Assembly: GCA_002869305.1 (NCBI GenBank)
Contig: PKTC01000357.1
Location: forward strand, 1 to 11,360
Source of the DNA: Marinilabiliales bacterium
Lineage (GTDB): Bacteria; Bacteroidota; Bacteroidia; Bacteroidales; UBA12077
Length of the DNA stretch: 11,360 bases
Reading direction: 5' to 3'
Part shown: one piece after another, positions 1 through 7,234 of the stretch
Layout of the letters: every line of letters begins with the position of its first letter
How positions within the stretch are numbered: the first letter of the stretch is position 1
Position numbers and translations under genes: made by a program
Notes under the pieces: model-generated
What the model was told of the DNA's origin: nothing
The model's database searches: none
What the model saw: only the letters and a program-made list of their open reading frames with translations

Positions 1-1560
1 CTTGTAATTGGATCAGGAATTGCCGGACTCAGCTTTGCTTTGAAAGTAGCCGAATATGGCAAGGTAATCATTATTAGCAAAGCTTCACTTGATGAAACAA
101 ATACAAAATATGCTCAGGGTGGAATTGCAGCTGTCACTTATGAACCAGACAATTTTAAAAAACATATTGAAGATACTATAAATGCTGGAGACGGATTATG
201 TAATCGTGAAATTGTTGAGATGGTTGTTAGAGAAGCACCTGTACAAATAAAACAGTTGATTGATTGGGGTGTTCATTTTGATCTCAACGAAAAAGGAAAA
301 TATGATTTAGGTAGAGAAGGTGGGCATTCTGAGTACAGAGTTTTACATCATAAAGATAATACTGGAGAAATAATCCAGAATTCATTAGTACAAAGAGTAA
401 AATCGCATAAAAATATTGAGATATTAGAAGATCATTTTGCAGTTGATCTGATAACACAACACCATCTTGGTAAATTGGTTAAAAGAAATCATAAAGATAC
501 TGAATGTTATGGAGCGTATATTTTAAATTTAGAAACAGATGATGTTGATACCTATCTTTCTAAAATAACCTTAATTGCAACAGGAGGAACAGGAAATTTA
601 TATGATACAACCACAAATCCAAAAATTGCTACTGGAGATGGGATAGCAATGGTGTACAGAGCTAAAGGAATTATTGAAAACATGGAATTCATCCAGTTTC
701 ATCCTACATCATTATACAATCCAGGAGTTAAACCTTCATTCTTAATTACTGAAGCGCTAAGAGGATTTGGTGCAATTTTAAGGACAGTTGATGGTAAAAA
801 GTTTATGAAAAAATATGATGAGCGAGGAAGCCTTGCTCCACGTGACATTGTTGCACGTGCCATTGATCAAGAGATGAAAATTTCTGGTAGCGATCATGTC
901 TTATTGGATTGTACTCATTTGGATTCTAAAAAATTAAAAAATCACTTTCCTAACATCTATGAGAAATGTTTATCATTGAATATTGATATTACAAAAGATT
1001 CTATTCCAGTAATACCTGCTGCACATTACATGTGTGGTGGAGTAAAGGTTGATGAAAATGGATGTAGTACCATTCAGCGATTATACGCGATAGGTGAAGT
1101 ATCCTCAACAGGCTTGCATGGAGCTAACCGCTTAGCTTCAAACTCATTGTCGGAAGCCGTTGTATATGCAGATAGAGCTGCGAAACACTCCTTCTTAAAA
1201 ATTGAAAACTATAATATCAATAGAAATATTCCAGAATGGGATACACAAGGAGCTACATATACCGAAGAAATGATCATGATTACGCAAAATTACATAGAAG
1301 TTCAGCAAATCATGAGTAATTATGTAGGAATTGTTCGTTCTAATTTACGTTTAGAAAGAGCACTAAGAAGACTCGAAATTATTTACATAGAAACCGAAGA
1401 ATTATACGAAAAATCTATTCTTTCTCAAAAACTGTGCGAATTAAGAAACCTAATAAATGTTGGTTACTTGATTATCAAGATGGCTCAAAGTATGCATGAA
1501 AGCCGAGGTTTACATTATACTATTGACTATCCTAAGAAAAGATCTGCGTCTGAGTTTTAA
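1..1560 (+). CDS. nadB: L-aspartate oxidase NadB (5' end outside the window)
   Basis: This FAD-dependent cytoplasmic enzyme oxidises L-aspartate to iminoaspartate, the first step of de novo NAD synthesis; NadA normally uses the product. The frame is open from base 1 and reads straight into the dinucleotide-binding motif VIGSGIAGL, so the start lies off the left edge. Later motifs are NTKYAQGGIA (visible residues 34-43), HSEYRVLHH, FIQFHPTSLY, ITEALRG, LAPRDIVARAID, AAHYMCGGV and GLHGANRLASNSL. Visible H234, E251, R281 and H342 align with E. coli NadB H244, E260, R290 and H351. That offset implies only 9-10 missing residues. The C-terminus ends in the usual ESRGLHYTIDYP block. A TTG at base 40 is internal to the FAD-binding fold and is not the start. 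No nadA or nadC is visible; they could lie upstream. The family assignment is secure. Confidence 0.97.
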   Translation, partial: LVIGSGIAGLSFALKVAEYGKVIIISKASLDETNTKYAQGGIAAVTYEPDNFKKHIEDTINAGDGLCNREIVEMVVREAPVQIKQLIDWGVHFDLNEKGKYDLGREGGHSEYRVLHHKDNTGEIIQNSLVQRVKSHKNIEILEDHFAVDLITQHHLGKLVKRNHKDTECYGAYILNLETDDVDTYLSKITLIATGGTGNLYDTTTNPKIATGDGIAMVYRAKGIIENMEFIQFHPTSLYNPGVKPSFLITEALRGFGAILRTVDGKKFMKKYDERGSLAPRDIVARAIDQEMKISGSDHVLLDCTHLDSKKLKNHFPNIYEKCLSLNIDITKDSIPVIPAAHYMCGGVKVDENGCSTIQRLYAIGEVSSTGLHGANRLASNSLSEAVVYADRAAKHSFLKIENYNINRNIPEWDTQGATYTEEMIMITQNYIEVQQIMSNYVGIVRSNLRLERALRRLEIIYIETEELYEKSILSQKLCELRNLINVGYLIIKMAQSMHESRGLHYTIDYPKKRSASEF

Positions 1561-1577
1561 TAATCATTCAGAAAAAT

Positions 1578-1602
1578 AAAGGGCTTCATAATGAAGCCCT
1601 TT
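1578..1602. terminator. Bidirectional hairpin terminator between convergent genes
   Basis: A perfect 12-bp inverted repeat (arms 1578-1589 and 1591-1602, core GGGCTTCAT/ATGAAGCCC) sits 17 bases after the nadB stop and 20 bases beyond the stop of the convergent surface-protein gene. Read on the minus strand, the GC-rich core is followed by TTTATTTTTC, a good U-tract. Read on the plus strand it is followed by only three T residues. It therefore looks strongest as the terminator of the minus-strand gene, with a weaker role for nadB. Confidence 0.8.
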
Positions 1603-1622
1603 AAAAAACCATAATTTTCGAT

Positions 1623-4600
1623 TTATTTCAGAATAATATTTGATACAATTGATTTATCTTCAAAATTGAATCTTACAATATACATTCCTTTGGCCTTATC
1701 TGAAATATTAATCACATTCATTTGAGAAAAATGTTTTTCATTGTAAACAACTTTCCCATCCAGACTATAGATCAAAACTTCAACCGCTTTTTCAAGATTT
1801 GAATATTGTATATTAAATATACCTTCCGAAGGATTAGGATATACCTTGATTCCAAATTCTGATAATTCTTGTATGCCAGTTGTAACAGACAGGTTTGCTG
1901 TTTCACTTGTCACATCTCCACAGTCTCCTGAAACCGTAACAGTATATTCACCAGCATCATCCTTTACTACTGATAATATTTGGTGTGAATCTTCGTTTGC
2001 ACCATCAATATTAATTCCATCAAATCTCCATTGATAAAGCAAGTTTTCACCATCGGCAACTACACTAAAAGTAATATCATCTCCGACACTAGTATTTATG
2101 TCAGCTGGTTGTGTTGTAATTTGAGTTGCAATTTTCAGAGATAAATTTGCACTGTTACTTTCTATGGAATTGCATGTTCCGCTTACAACGCAACTATAAT
2201 CGGTTGCATCGTTTTCTGTCACCAATGTGATGCTTAAGGTTGGTGAGTTGGTTCCAACATTCTCAGTTCCTTTTTTCCATTGATAAGATAATCCTGTTCC
2301 TGCAGCAACTATTGTAAACTCTGCAGTTTCACCCTCACATACTTCTATTGAAGCTGGCTCTGCAGTTATTGTGGCATTTGTATTTAGAGTTAAGGATGCT
2401 ATGCTTGTTGTTACCGGACTTCCACATGATCCTGTTATCAAACAAGTATAATCAGCTTCGTCATTGCTTGAAACATTATTAACTGCAAAAGAATTGTTAG
2501 TTTCGCCATCAATAATATTTTCATCTTTAAACCATTGATATGAATTTGCATTAGTAGCAACAACACTAAAGGAAGCATTGCCTCCTAAACAAGCCGAAGT
2601 ATCCTCTGGTTGTTTTTCTATTAAAACCTCAGAACACTCATTTACGACATTTAAGGTATAGTCTTCTGTTTCTCCATAATAATATTCTCCACAAGGCTCA
2701 ATAAATGATAAGTCATTTGTTTCCGAACAAACAATTCTCATCCTTACCGAACCTAAAAAGATTGAAGGTATAGCAATGTTTGCGGTATATGTTGTGGTTA
2801 CTGAATTTATATCAGAAACATATACCTTTGCTCCTTTTGCATAATCACCACCACATGACCCTAATGTTAAGCTTAACGTAAATGTCTGTCCTTGTTCTAC
2901 ATCAGTGCTAAGTGCAGTAAAATCAGAATATGTTGCACAATCACTGGTGGTATTATTATTGATTGTATTAATGATTACTTCGTCAATTCTACTATCATAA
3001 ATTGAGGTTGCTTCAGAACTGCAATATCCAGCTGTTAAAATATTTCCTGTTGCTGGAGATATCAAATTATAACAATAATCACCTTCGTTATATTTATAAA
3101 CTGCAAAATAATATTCAGTTGCTTCATTTAAACTAGTTATTGATACTGTTTCGTCTGCTCCGGTATAAATAACAAAAGATCCTGAACCAAGGTTGTCTCC
3201 TGAACCAAAAATAGAATTTGCAGCATAAGAATCACCATTCTCGGGTGTTATACTTGGTGCACTTTCTTCTTTAGCTACGACAATAACATGATCTCCATCA
3301 CTTGTCCAACTTAATGTTGCTTCATTATAAGTAACATCCGACGCCACTATTCCTGAAGCTTGCGATGAAGGCGGAGTACAAATGTATTTTTCTCTAATTT
3401 CAATGTTATCCAGAGCAATGTCACTTGTGAAAGAACTTCCTGTTGTTCCAGAAAACCTTATTTGCACATCGCTATAAGTATCTGCAGCAGAAATATCAGC
3501 AACGGCTTTATTCCATCCTTGACCTTGATTTCCCGAGATACTACTTGCTATAATACCTCCCCAATTTACGTTTATACCATCATGCCAGGTTCCATTATAA
3601 TGTAAATCAATTTTTAAGCTTCCCATCGAAGTACCGTACATATTATAATAGAATACCAATTCCTGATTATCAGTTGTGGAAAAATCAAAAATAGGGGATA
3701 ACAAACTAGCAGTTAGATTTGTACAACTACCTGAAGCTTCAGTATACAAATAATTCCCTCCACCACTAATATCATCATTAGGACCTGTTGAACTTGATGA
3801 TGTACTCCCTGACCAGGGAGCCCAATCTGTCTCATCATTGAGATGATCGTTCATCCAACAATCCTCTTGTTCAAATTCTTCATTTGAACAGCCTGGTCCT
3901 GAAGATGTTGTAAATCCATCAAAATTTTGAATATAAGGCAAAGAACTAATTGCATCGCAAAGAGTCATGAAATTAACTTCAGAGCCATACGATGTTCCAT
4001 TTGTATTGCTAGCATATGCCTTAACGTAATACATGGTGGAAGCCGATAATCCTGACATTGATACTGTAAAAACACCTGTGCCTGTTGATCCTTCAACTAT
4101 CTTATTATCTGAAGTTGTTGGGTCTCCGGTTAAATTCCATACGATTCCTCGTTCAGTAATTGCACTGGCTCCTTCATATGAAATATCACCACCAACAGTT
4201 GCTGTTGAATTTGTAATATTTGTTGGATTTGAAGTTTCAATACCAGGAGTTTCAGATAATGTGTTAAATGAAACAATTGCTCCATAAGCTGTTCCATGAG
4301 AATTAATTGCATAAGCCTTAACGTAATGAGTAGTTTCAGCAGTGAGCCCGGATAATGATGTTGTATAAGATCCTGTACCTACAGATCCGTCAATAACTTT
4401 ATTATCTGATGTTGTTGGGCTTCCTGTCAGATTCCAAACAATGCCTCTTTCTGTTACAGAACTTGCTCCTTCAGAAACAACTTCTCCTCCTACAGTTGCT
4501 GAATTATGCGTTATGTCTGCGATCGAAGAAGTTGTGATACTAGCTAAATCATTATTGGGTTCTTCAACATTCGTAACCCACAATCCTCTTCCATATGTTG

Positions 4601-5381
4601 CTGCGTATAATTTACTGTTTAATGCTATTGCATCGTAAAATATTTCTAACTCGCCAATTTTAACATTAGGTAAACCTGTATTGAATTCAACCCAATTGTC
4701 TGAACCTTTTTTAAAATATACTCCCAATTCTGTACCTACATATAATTGAACTTCTCCGGTTGATTGAGTATTTTGGACAATACTATAGGCAGGAATGCCT
4801 GGTAAACCTGCAGAAATATTGGTCCAGCTTGAACCGCCATCTGTTGATTCATAAACATTATTATTATTGTAGCCGCTTAATGAAACCCAAACAGTGTTTT
4901 GATCATCTCCTTTCACTGCAATATACGTAATGTTTGAAGAACCCAATGGTAAAGTGCTGTTTATATTCGTCCAGTTAGAACCACCATCAACAGTAACCCA
5001 AATATTTGATCCGGTAGAAACATATAAAACTTGATTATTTGAAGGCGCTATTGCCATAGCATCAAAATTTCCTGAACTAAAACTTGATATAGTACTCCAA
5101 CTATTTCCACGATCAGTTGTTTTATAAATTTCCTCATATCCTGCATATATTACACTTGGATCTACAGGATCAATAATAAATGGAGTTACCCAATTCCCGG
5201 ATGAAGGCTCAATGTCTGTGGCAGATCCCCAGTGATTTGTGGTCCTGCTTATTTGTCCGCGAACATACGTTCCATATTGAATATTAACATCAGAATAATC
5301 AATTAAACATTCCATTCCATCGCCACCTTTAACATCATCCCAAGCTGAACTAGTATAAAGTTTGGTGCCGTTGTCTTGCAA
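1623..5381 (-). CDS. C-terminal half: end of propeller, FN3, MAM, GEVED, Ig-like and T9SS sorting domains
   Basis: The frame is open from just after the internal TAA. The first possible start is TTG at 5381, and the first ATG is at 5315, inside the conserved GGDGMECLID block; neither has a signal peptide or convincing ribosome site, so this is the tail of the upstream frame and not an independent gene. Numbering from 5381, it carries Asp-boxes near 88, 130 and 179 and the propeller-closing ATYGRGLWVT (261-270). Next come two near-identical FN3-like modules (280-375 and 380-474, each with ERGIVWNLTG and YVKAYA), a MAM-like domain (475-663), another FN3-like module (668-784) and a GEVED-like domain (786-913, ending GETEDYTLNV). 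Three Ig-like domains follow (917-999, 1003-1083 and 1087-1166, each with YQW and a D-x-Y core). Last is a type A T9SS sorting domain (KVYPNPSEGIFNI to the C-terminus). Without a signal peptide this half could not be exported by itself. Confidence 0.85.
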   Translation of the reverse strand: MQDNGTKLYTSSAWDDVKGGDGMECLIDYSDVNIQYGTYVRGQISRTTNHWGSATDIEPSSGNWVTPFIIDPVDPSVIYAGYEEIYKTTDRGNSWSTISSFSSGNFDAMAIAPSNNQVLYVSTGSNIWVTVDGGSNWTNINSTLPLGSSNITYIAVKGDDQNTVWVSLSGYNNNNVYESTDGGSSWTNISAGLPGIPAYSIVQNTQSTGEVQLYVGTELGVYFKKGSDNWVEFNTGLPNVKIGELEIFYDAIALNSKLYAATYGRGLWVTNVEEPNNDLASITTSSIADITHNSATVGGEVVSEGASSVTERGIVWNLTGSPTTSDNKVIDGSVGTGSYTTSLSGLTAETTHYVKAYAINSHGTAYGAIVSFNTLSETPGIETSNPTNITNSTATVGGDISYEGASAITERGIVWNLTGDPTTSDNKIVEGSTGTGVFTVSMSGLSASTMYYVKAYASNTNGTSYGSEVNFMTLCDAISSLPYIQNFDGFTTSSGPGCSNEEFEQEDCWMNDHLNDETDWAPWSGSTSSSSTGPNDDISGGGNYLYTEASGSCTNLTASLLSPIFDFSTTDNQELVFYYNMYGTSMGSLKIDLHYNGTWHDGINVNWGGIIASSISGNQGQGWNKAVADISAADTYSDVQIRFSGTTGSSFTSDIALDNIEIREKYICTPPSSQASGIVASDVTYNEATLSWTSDGDHVIVVAKEESAPSITPENGDSYAANSIFGSGDNLGSGSFVIYTGADETVSITSLNEATEYYFAVYKYNEGDYCYNLISPATGNILTAGYCSSEATSIYDSRIDEVIINTINNNTTSDCATYSDFTALSTDVEQGQTFTLSLTLGSCGGDYAKGAKVYVSDINSVTTTYTANIAIPSIFLGSVRMRIVCSETNDLSFIEPCGEYYYGETEDYTLNVVNECSEVLIEKQPEDTSACLGGNASFSVVATNANSYQWFKDENIIDGETNNSFAVNNVSSNDEADYTCLITGSCGSPVTTSIASLTLNTNATITAEPASIEVCEGETAEFTIVAAGTGLSYQWKKGTENVGTNSPTLSITLVTENDATDYSCVVSGTCNSIESNSANLSLKIATQITTQPADINTSVGDDITFSVVADGENLLYQWRFDGINIDGANEDSHQILSVVKDDAGEYTVTVSGDCGDVTSETANLSVTTGIQELSEFGIKVYPNPSEGIFNIQYSNLEKAVEVLIYSLDGKVVYNEKHFSQMNVINISDKAKGMYIVRFNFEDKSIVSNIILK
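1626..1856 (-). other. T9SS type A C-terminal sorting domain region
   Basis: The last 77 residues before the stop contain KVYPNPSEGIFNI, then an amphipathic IYSLDGKVVY strand and KGMYIVRF close to the C-terminus. This is the pattern of the phylum's type A secretion signal, which directs cargo through the type IX outer-membrane system, where it is cleaved and the protein is attached to the surface or released. It is intact here but lies downstream of the nonsense codon. Confidence 0.9.
3960..4544 (-). repeat. Tandem duplication of a ~95-residue FN3-like module
   Basis: Two adjacent modules (4544-4257 and 4244-3960) share long protein segments in the same order: T-x-x-I-T-H/N-S-A/T-A-T-V-G-G, SEGAS/YEGAS, ERGIVWNLTG, PTTSDNK, GTG, a short variable strand, then YVKAYA and a closing N-T/M-T-L. 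The similarity is clear enough to indicate intragenic duplication. Modules of this type are common spacers in Bacteroidota surface proteins. Confidence 0.85.
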
Positions 5382-5393
5382 GCCTGTAATAAC

Positions 5394-5396
5394 TTA
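5394..5396 (-). other. Internal in-frame stop codon (TAA) splitting the giant surface protein
   Basis: The minus strand reads GGT TAA GTT ATT ACA GGC TTG CAA GAC AAC, giving G-stop-V-I-T-G-L-Q-D-N. Both flanks are in the same frame, so no indel is involved. TAA excludes standard selenocysteine (TGA) and pyrrolysine (TAG) recoding. Other genes in the window (nadB, the nucleoside phosphorylase, the MFS gene) end in TAA, so the codon is a normal stop in this genome. Confidence 0.9.
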
Positions 5397-6854
5397 ACCT
5401 GAAACAGACTGAGAAACACCTAATTTATACATCTGACTAATGATCATTCCATTGGTTTTGTCTGTCCATCCTGTTCCATCATTTGTAGATATGTAAATTC
5501 CACCGTCGTTACACTCGAATAGATCTCCATTGGTTCTATATTTTAACTGATGTTTGTCGGCATGAACAGCAGGAACTCCATCTCCCCACCAATGATTTGC
5601 TATTGACCAGTTTACACCTCCGTCAGTTGTTTTCCAAGTATTTACACCTCCAACCAAAACAATATCTTCATCGGATGGTGAGGCTGCCATCGACAAATCG
5701 TACCAGCCTTGGCCTCCTGAGTCTCCTCCATTTGAGTTCCAGCCCATTAAATTTATTGCTGAAGAGTTAATTTGTTCCGTAAAATTTGACCCACTATCCG
5801 TTGATTTGTAAAAAGCGTAAAAGCCATTGCTAGTATTAGCTGCAAGTGCATAAAGCACACTTGAACTTGCAGGAGTTACAGCTAATTCTATTCTTCTGGC
5901 ACTTGAATTATTATATGTTTGAGTCCAGTTTGAACCACCGTCGGTTGAAACATAAATATCACCTGAAGATGTTGATCCATACAATGTGTTAAAATCACCT
6001 GGCTTATATTCCATATCGATAAAACTTACCGAAGTAAGCATTGTTGACCAGTTTGAACCGCCATCTGTTGTTTTAAAAACTCCATTTGAAGTAGCAGCTA
6101 TTATTGTATTATCGTTGTTAGGGTCCAACAACAATCTTGTTGCCATTTCACCGTCTTCAATTGAATAACTAATGCCTGTGCTTGACCAGTTTGTTCCAGC
6201 ATCTGTAGATTTTAAAACACCCACACTGTTATTATCCCAACCATCACGATCGCCTGTTGCAATATAAATAGTATTTGATGTTGAATAGTTTGAAGGAATG
6301 ATAATATCTGAAACACCCAATACATCATTATTATCTGTTAAACAAGTCCAACTGCTTCCATTATCTGTTGTCAGCCACAATCCACCCGCTGGTGCTCCAA
6401 CCCAATAGGTATTATTATCAGAGGGATGAAATGCAATGCAATTTATTCTTCCCACACCCGCATAACCTCCATCAGAACTATTTGGGCCAACTACGGTCCA
6501 GTTAGCTACTTTTGAACCTTGTTTATTTGGATTTGCATTTCTATAAACGGTATAAATTTCCTGTGCCGTTTTTTGCGGGAACGCTCCTGTTTTTGGATCT
6601 ATTTGACCTTCCATATTCCATTCCCATCTATGGAACTGTTTCCATCCAGATGCTTTCTTTCTTTCCCCTTTTTCAATATAATATCCTTTGTTATCTACAT
6701 TGAAAGGTTCCCAAAAATCATTAAAAGCTTTTTGATAATCATATAATGTTAATTGATTTTTGCTTTTTGTTTCGGGTAATTTCTCAAGCCATGCTTGCGA
6801 AAAAGCATTAACACAAAACTGACTTAATAAGATTAATAAAATAAAACGTTTCAT
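5394..6854 (-). CDS. N-terminal half: secreted Asp-box (BNR/sortilin-like) propeller fragment
   Basis: This is the 486-codon part before the internal TAA. The ATG at 6854-6852 is followed by a clear Sec signal peptide (basic K2-R3, hydrophobic FILLILL, probable cleavage after AFSQ at residue 20). Residues 21-115 form the Trp-rich N-terminal segment common in Bacteroidota members of this family (WKQFHRWEWNME). Seven Asp-boxes of the S/T-x-D-x-G-x-x-W type follow, at about residues 162, 216, 262, 303, 351, 409 and 456. Conserved blocks between blades include GWYDLSMAASP and VHADKHQLKY. Asp-boxes mark turns in sialidase/sortilin-type beta-propellers; they show the fold and do not identify a substrate. 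Translated alone, this product would be exported by Sec but would have an incomplete propeller and no T9SS sorting domain, so it should stay in the periplasm or be degraded. The leader is A/T-rich with no Shine-Dalgarno, normal for the phylum. Confidence 0.85.
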   Translation of the reverse strand: MKRFILLILLSQFCVNAFSQAWLEKLPETKSKNQLTLYDYQKAFNDFWEPFNVDNKGYYIEKGERKKASGWKQFHRWEWNMEGQIDPKTGAFPQKTAQEIYTVYRNANPNKQGSKVANWTVVGPNSSDGGYAGVGRINCIAFHPSDNNTYWVGAPAGGLWLTTDNGSSWTCLTDNNDVLGVSDIIIPSNYSTSNTIYIATGDRDGWDNNSVGVLKSTDAGTNWSSTGISYSIEDGEMATRLLLDPNNDNTIIAATSNGVFKTTDGGSNWSTMLTSVSFIDMEYKPGDFNTLYGSTSSGDIYVSTDGGSNWTQTYNNSSARRIELAVTPASSSVLYALAANTSNGFYAFYKSTDSGSNFTEQINSSAINLMGWNSNGGDSGGQGWYDLSMAASPSDEDIVLVGGVNTWKTTDGGVNWSIANHWWGDGVPAVHADKHQLKYRTNGDLFECNDGGIYISTNDGTGWTDKTNGMIISQMYKLGVSQSVSG

Positions 6855-6874
6855 AAAAAATTTAGGTTAATAAA
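6850..6874 (-). repeat. Leader direct repeat, start-proximal copy
   Basis: The minus strand reads TTTATTAACCT, one A, then AATTTTTTATGAA, where the ATG is the start codon of the giant surface-protein gene. A near copy lies 151 bases further upstream at 7027-7001, with TGT in place of the single A. All other 24 positions agree. Confidence 0.7.
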
Positions 6875-6902
6875 TGTTATTATTGATTTTAAAAAAATTC
6901 AA

Positions 6903-6935
6903 TGCGAATATTTAAGCTGCCAACTGCAGGGAAAA
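6903..6935 (-). promoter_or_regulatory. Candidate promoter of the giant surface-protein gene
   Basis: On the minus strand a TTTT at 6935-6932 is followed after 19 bases by AATATTCGCA (6912-6903). This resembles the Bacteroidota -33 TTTG and -7 TAnnTTTGCA elements with normal spacing. Transcription would start about 40-50 bases before the ATG at 6854. The match is imperfect in both boxes. Confidence 0.35.
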
Positions 6936-7000
6936 TGGACAATTAGAAAAATTCTGAAAATAATAGGTGAAAAAGAAACTTTTTTCGCAGTAAAACAGTC

Positions 7001-7027
7001 TTCATAAAAAATTACAAGGTTAATAAA
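7001..7027 (-). repeat. Leader direct repeat, upstream copy with its own ATG
   Basis: The minus strand reads TTTATTAACCT, TGT, AATTTTTTATGAA. It shares 24 positions with the start-proximal copy at 6874-6850. The preceding ATTGAATTT is also shared between the two upstream flanks, which suggests a partial duplication of the leader. The ATG here (7005-7003) opens a frame of only 20 codons, M-K-T-V-L-L-R-K-K-F and so on, ending in TAA at 6945-6943. Confidence 0.65.
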
Positions 7028-7096
7028 CAATAAATTCAATCCCACTTCTTCATAAAAGAGTGTCGAAGTTAATATTTTAATCTATCTTAAAATCAC

Positions 7097-7110
7097 AAAA
7101 AACGTTTTTT
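7097..7110. repeat. 14-bp perfect palindrome in the divergent intergenic region
   Basis: AAAAAACGTTTTTT is perfectly self-complementary around CG. It lies 125 bases before lpxK and 243 bases before the surface-protein start. It could be a regulator site or chance in A/T-rich DNA; it lacks a GC stem and is not a terminator. Confidence 0.3.
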
Positions 7111-7203
7111 AAAACATATTTTTCACTTTTTTGACGAATGTTTCATTTCATTTGACAAGAGTTTATTAAACGCAAGTCGTAAACTAAACCTCTAAAAAAT
7201 TAG

Positions 7204-7213
7204 TATTTTAGCA
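7204..7213 (+). promoter_or_regulatory. Candidate -7 element for lpxK
   Basis: TATTTTAGCA, 21 bases before the lpxK ATG, resembles the Bacteroidota -7 consensus TAnnTTTGCA with one mismatch. No TTTG lies at the expected distance upstream; the nearest, at 7151-7154, is about 49 bases away. The assignment rests on the -7 box alone. Confidence 0.35.
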
Positions 7214-7234
7214 AATTATAATATTTAAATAAAT

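Larger units (their letters stand above)
1623..6854 (-). pseudogene. Giant T9SS-secreted Asp-box/FN3/MAM/GEVED/Ig surface protein, split by one in-frame TAA
   Basis: On the minus strand, positions 6854 to 1623 form one reading frame of 1743 codons plus a stop, broken only by TAA at 5396-5394 (codon 487). The frame is identical on both sides and only four codons (V-I-T-G) separate the TAA from the next candidate start. The text around the break, LGVSQSVSG-stop-VITGLQDNGTK, is a continuous stretch of this propeller family in which Glu is expected at the stop, so GAA to TAA by one base is the simplest explanation. Domains by full-length residue: signal peptide 1-20; N-terminal segment to about 115; ten Asp-boxes between 162 and 677; two FN3-like repeats about 771-965; MAM-like 966-1154; FN3-like 1159-1275; GEVED-like 1277-1404; three Ig-like 1408-1657; T9SS type A sorting domain about 1667-1743. 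It is probably a cell-surface or released adhesin or sialidase-fold protein; ligand unknown. It could be a true pseudogene, a sequencing or assembly error, or a read-through case. Confidence 0.8.
6855..7234. other. 380-bp divergent intergenic region
   Basis: This is very A/T-rich DNA between the divergent surface-protein gene and lpxK. It holds candidate promoters for both sides, a degenerate direct repeat (6850-6874 and 7001-7027) with a second minus-strand ATG that opens a 20-codon frame (7005-6943), and a 14-bp palindrome (7097-7110). I see no tRNA, no riboswitch-like structure and no longer conserved coding frame in it. Confidence 0.7.

Noticed and set aside
40..42. TTG as the start of nadB
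   Set aside because: The same frame is open to base 1 and contains the FAD-binding motif VIGSGIAGL before this codon, so the real start is off the left edge.
4033..4287. Plus-strand open frames opposite the surface-protein gene (also 1846-2034, 4441-4638, 5986-6168, 6512-6746)
   Set aside because: They lie antisense to well-supported domain-coding sequence, show no recognisable protein features, and arise from codon composition of the Ser/Thr/Gly-rich gene.
3960..4544. Repeat pair as a CRISPR or mobile repeat
   Set aside because: The repeats are in-frame protein modules with codon-level divergence, typical of domain duplication.
5315..5381. TTG (5381) or ATG (5315) as the start of an independent downstream gene
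   Set aside because: Both lie inside conserved propeller sequence continuous with the upstream frame, with no signal peptide and no ribosome site, although the product ends in a secretion signal.
5394..5396. Recoding of the internal stop as selenocysteine or pyrrolysine
   Set aside because: The codon is TAA, not TGA or TAG, and Glu is the residue expected at this position.
6943..7005. 20-codon frame as a confirmed small gene
   Set aside because: It is too short to support by composition alone; it is kept only as part of the leader-duplication finding.
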